From Membranipora membranacea (taxonomy: Eukaryota; Bryozoa; Gymnolaemata; Cheilostomatida; Membraniporidae), in NCBI GenBank assembly GCA_914767715.1, contig OU612066.1, positions 33,890,283 through 33,954,282 of the forward strand: 64,000 nucleotides of DNA, read 5' to 3'. Positions 60,578 through 64,000 of this stretch are shown here, in pieces. Position 1 is the first letter of the stretch, and every line of letters begins with the position of its first letter. A program made the translations under genes and the position numbers. The notes under the pieces are model-generated. The model ran no database searches. It saw nothing but the letters and a program-made list of their open reading frames with translations, and was not told the origin of the DNA.

Positions 60578-63500
60578 ATGGCACCCCAACTATCAGAGAT
60601 TCCAGCCAATGGTAAGCAAAATAAATGTAATTCATTATATTGTTTCCCACATAAGCCTAAATGTGTTATATCATGAGCTACGATTGCTCCTATTGTGTAG
60701 TGATTCTGATTCCTGACCCCAATAATCAAATCACTTACCCTAAGTATCTCATCAATTATCAACAAGTTAATAACACTTGTGTTGTTTTACACCTTTTAGA
60801 TCACCAGCCATCTAGCAGTATGGACAACACACATGAGTATGATTATGTAATAGTGGGAGCTGGACCTGCAGGATTACAGATGGCTTACTGTCTACAGAAA
60901 TCCTCCGACGCTATGTCGTCTATGAGGCTGCAGATAAGGCCGCATCATTCTTCTCTCAGCATCCCCGACATAACAAACTGATATCACTAGACAAGAAACA
61001 CAATTTATATACTGAAGATGAGTTCAATCTGAGGCACGACTGGAATTCTCTTCTCTCTGATGATCGACAGATGAAATTCACAGAATACTCAGATGATTTG
61101 TATCCCAAACCATCAGACCTCTACAAATACCTCAATGACTATGCGAACAGATTTGAGCTCAATATCAAATACAACACCAGAGTCAATAAAATCAGCAAAA
61201 CTAACAATGTATTCAATATTCAAGCTTCAACAGACAACCAAGATGGCAGTAATGTGGCTTCCTGTACAGCGCAATGTGTTCTGATGGCTACAGGAGCTGT
61301 GAAAGAGAACATACCAGATAATAATCAAGGTTCTTCACTTCATCCAAATTGTAAAATGATTGAGGTTATTTTAGTTTTTGCTGGCGACAGCTAGTACACC
61401 TTGAAGACATTAAACTCTTTTACCACCATCAAATTTGGGTTTTCATGTTCTGGTGGGTCGATTCTATCATCGATTATGTGTATAGAATACAATTTAATTC
61501 CTCTTGGTCGTTGTAGATCATAGAGGATAAAACGCTGTAAGCATACATAGTTGCCAAATGTTAACTTTTAAACATCCTGAGATCAATGGGCTTGTAGAAC
61601 TATTATGAATTCTGACTGCGTCAAAAATGTCTTTCCACCTTTATTTGTATATCAGTCTGTCTCTCCTCCCTTTGATGAGGCGCCTGCAAGTTTCTCTTTC
61701 AGGGAATTGCTTGGAAACATGACATAATAATTCAACCATGGCCAAACATCCTTGCCATAACTCATCTTTGAAGTCATTGGTCTTTTATAATATTGTACAA
61801 TGGACATCTTAAAGTTTTACGTTTTTTGGCGAAAACCACCGCACAAAGCCCCTAAAACTTTGACATCCTCCAGGCTGCCTAATCTAGTAAGAAGCATTCC
61901 ATGTTGTGAGTCTTCACCATTATAATGATCAAGAAAATCACAGCTATGCATGATTCTTCTTGAATAACAATTCGGGAGAATTCCTGTTTTCTAAGAGCAC
62001 AGCTGCTATTTAAATAACTGAAACCTGCCAGTGTAAAAACATCAAAGACATTTCTGGACAGCAAAAATAAAATTTATGACCTGCGTAATGGCAATCATTT
62101 GAGGAACACGGACTGTCCAAATATGATAATTCAATAACTGATCGCCTACCTCAAACATTCCATTAAATATCTCAAACTTTTAAGGTGATTTAAGGAATTC
62201 AAATTACAAAATCACAACAAAGCTTAATTCACCTGTGCAGAAGACTTATGCTGAAAGCATGCTGGAATGCAGAGTTGTAGTCTAGTTCCTCTATAATTGG
62301 CTGCAGCTGGCTATAGCATTTTGATTAGTCGTGAATATTGTCACCATATTTGCGTTGATCGCCAATTTAATAAATAATTGCGATAATTTTTCGGTCAGGT
62401 TTGGAGATGGCGGACACATACAGCAAACACAGCCTAGATAAGGAGATATATAAGAATAAGATGGTGCTTAGTCGGTGGAGGTAACTCGGCTTTTGAAGTC
62501 TGAGATCATTTATCAGGAGCGGCTGCCATTGTTCAAATTGCCTTCAACAAGAGAATACAGTTCGCCTGGGATACTCATTATGTTGGCAAGTGAATAACTT
62601 TGATTCTTAATTAGATCAATGTGTTATATGCCATTGCGTTTTTAAAATGAACTGCAGATGGGTGTTGCACCTCGGAATTCACACAATTTGTAGATGAACT
62701 CAAGACTAACTTCACAAGCTATTTTCTCATTGTACCATCAAAACTATTCTCACGACAACAATATCACAGAGTAAGGATATATCCTTACTCTGTGACAACA
62801 TCTTCAAAAGACTTAATTGATGTTATGTCATAAGATGTCATGTGATTTGCAGTAGCCATCAAAGCAAGAAAACAGGCGATGATAATTCCCCCAGTACTGA
62901 CTCATTTTGAAGAAATAAGGCCTGAATCACTTGACTCGCTGCTAATATTTCAGATCCACACCGATTCATTATAATGCAAGAGATAAATACCCAGTAGGAC
63001 GTGTAAATTATATCATCTTTTGCCATCTTTAACCTATTTTATTGACCATAAACACACAATGTCTATAAAAAAGTCATGGCCACTTGATTGTTGACTATGT
63101 AATGTGTTGGTATCCAAGAAACAGATGGTAATCTGCTGGAATAAAACATTTAATTCATAAAAACATGTGTAGTATTACTCATATATAGGTACCACTGTAT
63201 GCTATCAGAATGAAAACAATAGGTTTGGTTGAACCCATCTTACAAATCTGACACCGTTCAGCGGTAATTTTATCTCTTACTTACATACATTATCTCTTTA
63301 TTATCTCATGATTGTCAAAGCATACATCTATAACAGTGAACATATTCTGGTCAAGAAAGAATGATTATTTTTATAAATTTTACTACTTTGGGTTTTGCTG
63401 TCGTAAATTTTGATCTATTGCCCTATACTTACTTACATTAAGTTTTGTTTTGTATTGCAGGTGATTTGAGAGCGGTGAATAACAACATCATTGACATGTA

Positions 63501-63712
63501 CCATCTGAAGTCTTTACACTCTACTATTGGTAGTCATGTTGTAAAAATTGTGAAGAACGAAGCTGGAAAGTTTGTGGTAACTTTCAAAGATCTGAACACA
63601 CACTGGGATGTTCCAGGCTATCTCTACTTTGATTTGGAGTATGATCATGTCATCAGCTGTATGGGATGGAAATATGTGAAACCTGAAATATTTGATGACA
63701 CTATCGGAATAG
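60578..63712 (+). pseudogene. FOXRED2-like FAD-dependent oxidoreductase, four exons seen, reading frame broken
   Basis: Exons: 60578-60611 (from ATG), 60800-61329, 62399-62585, 63461-63712, with consistent phases; further exons lie beyond the window. Exon 2 starts with the FAD-binding EYDYVIVGAGPAGLQMAYCL. After a one-base loss near 60908 it continues RYVVYEAADKAASFFS, then RHNKLIS, FNLRHDWNSLL and LMATGA. Exon 3 should carry the second dinucleotide motif VGGGNSAFEV, but the frame shifts just before it (near 62472), and a TGA follows the motif at 62503-62505. It ends WDTHYVG, and exon 4 continues GDLRAVNNNIIDMYHLKSL ... HVISCMGW. Order and spacing match FOXRED2, an ER flavoprotein linked to ER-associated degradation. 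Unlike that protein, no N-terminal signal peptide is seen. The intron after exon 3 has a GC-AG donor (G|GCAAGT). It is a probable recent pseudogene, or the lesions are sequencing errors. Confidence 0.75.
62764..62795. repeat. Perfect 32 bp palindrome
   Basis: TCACAGAGTAAGGATA is followed directly by its reverse complement TATCCTTACTCTGTGA, with no spacer. It lies in the intron after exon 3 of the oxidoreductase gene. Confidence 0.93.
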
Positions 63713-64000
63713 GTAAGAGCTCGTAAATAAGCACTTCCATATCCTGACATGTCTTTCAAGCCAGGATAGTGATAAAGAGTCTTAAATATCGAAATAGGTG
63801 TTGAGGACTTACTCAGCGCCAATATGTATTTTGATATAACGTCCGCCCTTCCAGGTTGTGATCAATTGATTCATGGCCATTCTGGAACAAAATTTATGTT
63901 TTACCTGGCAGACATCCAATTCATAAACATAAACAGCATTGCAAGGATAAAAATTTACAGAGCTGTCCTGTCACAAAAGTCATCAATGTCATCTTTATAT

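Overview
This window looks like AT-rich nuclear DNA from an animal, most likely a marine invertebrate. Its protein-coding signals are split into short exons with GT-AG (once GC-AG) introns. It also has Pol III-type tRNA genes, non-LTR retrotransposons, hAT transposons and many inverted or tandem repeats. I cannot name the species from sequence alone. There are no bacterial operons, ribosome binding sites or CRISPR arrays.

Layout: 1-9 kb holds repeats, a tRNA-Val gene with a broken duplicate, a tRNA-His gene, and several copies of a dispersed repeat that carries a tRNA-Asn sequence. 9.3-13.2 kb is a second copy of the block at 0.4-1.4 kb, here split by a dead 3.2 kb LINE. A near-complete tRNA-Asn follows at 13.8 kb. 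15.4-16.4 kb carries the two last exons (minus strand) of a secreted-type discoidin/F-type-lectin-like domain. 19.4-34 kb is dominated by transposons: a 398 bp hAT-like MITE, a truncated and then a complete copy of a long-terminal-inverted-repeat element (complete copy 24491-30200, with flanking target-site duplication), and a 2.4 kb block found both inside the complete element and just outside it. Isolated minus-strand exons, one clearly AAA-ATPase-like, lie just outside the element.

36.4-44.1 kb contains the best host gene in the window: an 11-exon plus-strand MFS transporter of the SLC18B1 (vesicular polyamine transporter) type. I could join its exons in frame from ATG to stop. 44.6-45.6 kb is a foldback element. 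46.3-52.1 kb has a decayed, intron-containing hAT/ZBED transposase gene between two ~0.9 kb inverted arms. A LINE remnant lies at 53.4-53.8 kb and a 1061 bp non-autonomous hAT element with a perfect 8 bp target duplication at 56.05-57.1 kb. The window ends inside a plus-strand FOXRED2-like FAD-dependent oxidoreductase gene (60.6 kb onward) whose splice sites are sound but whose reading frame carries two frameshifts and a stop.

No coherent novel multi-gene system is visible. The most interesting structures are the long-TIR element with apparent capture of neighbouring DNA, the two small hAT-like elements that each enclose a tRNA-like sequence, and the tRNA-Asn-bearing repeat family.
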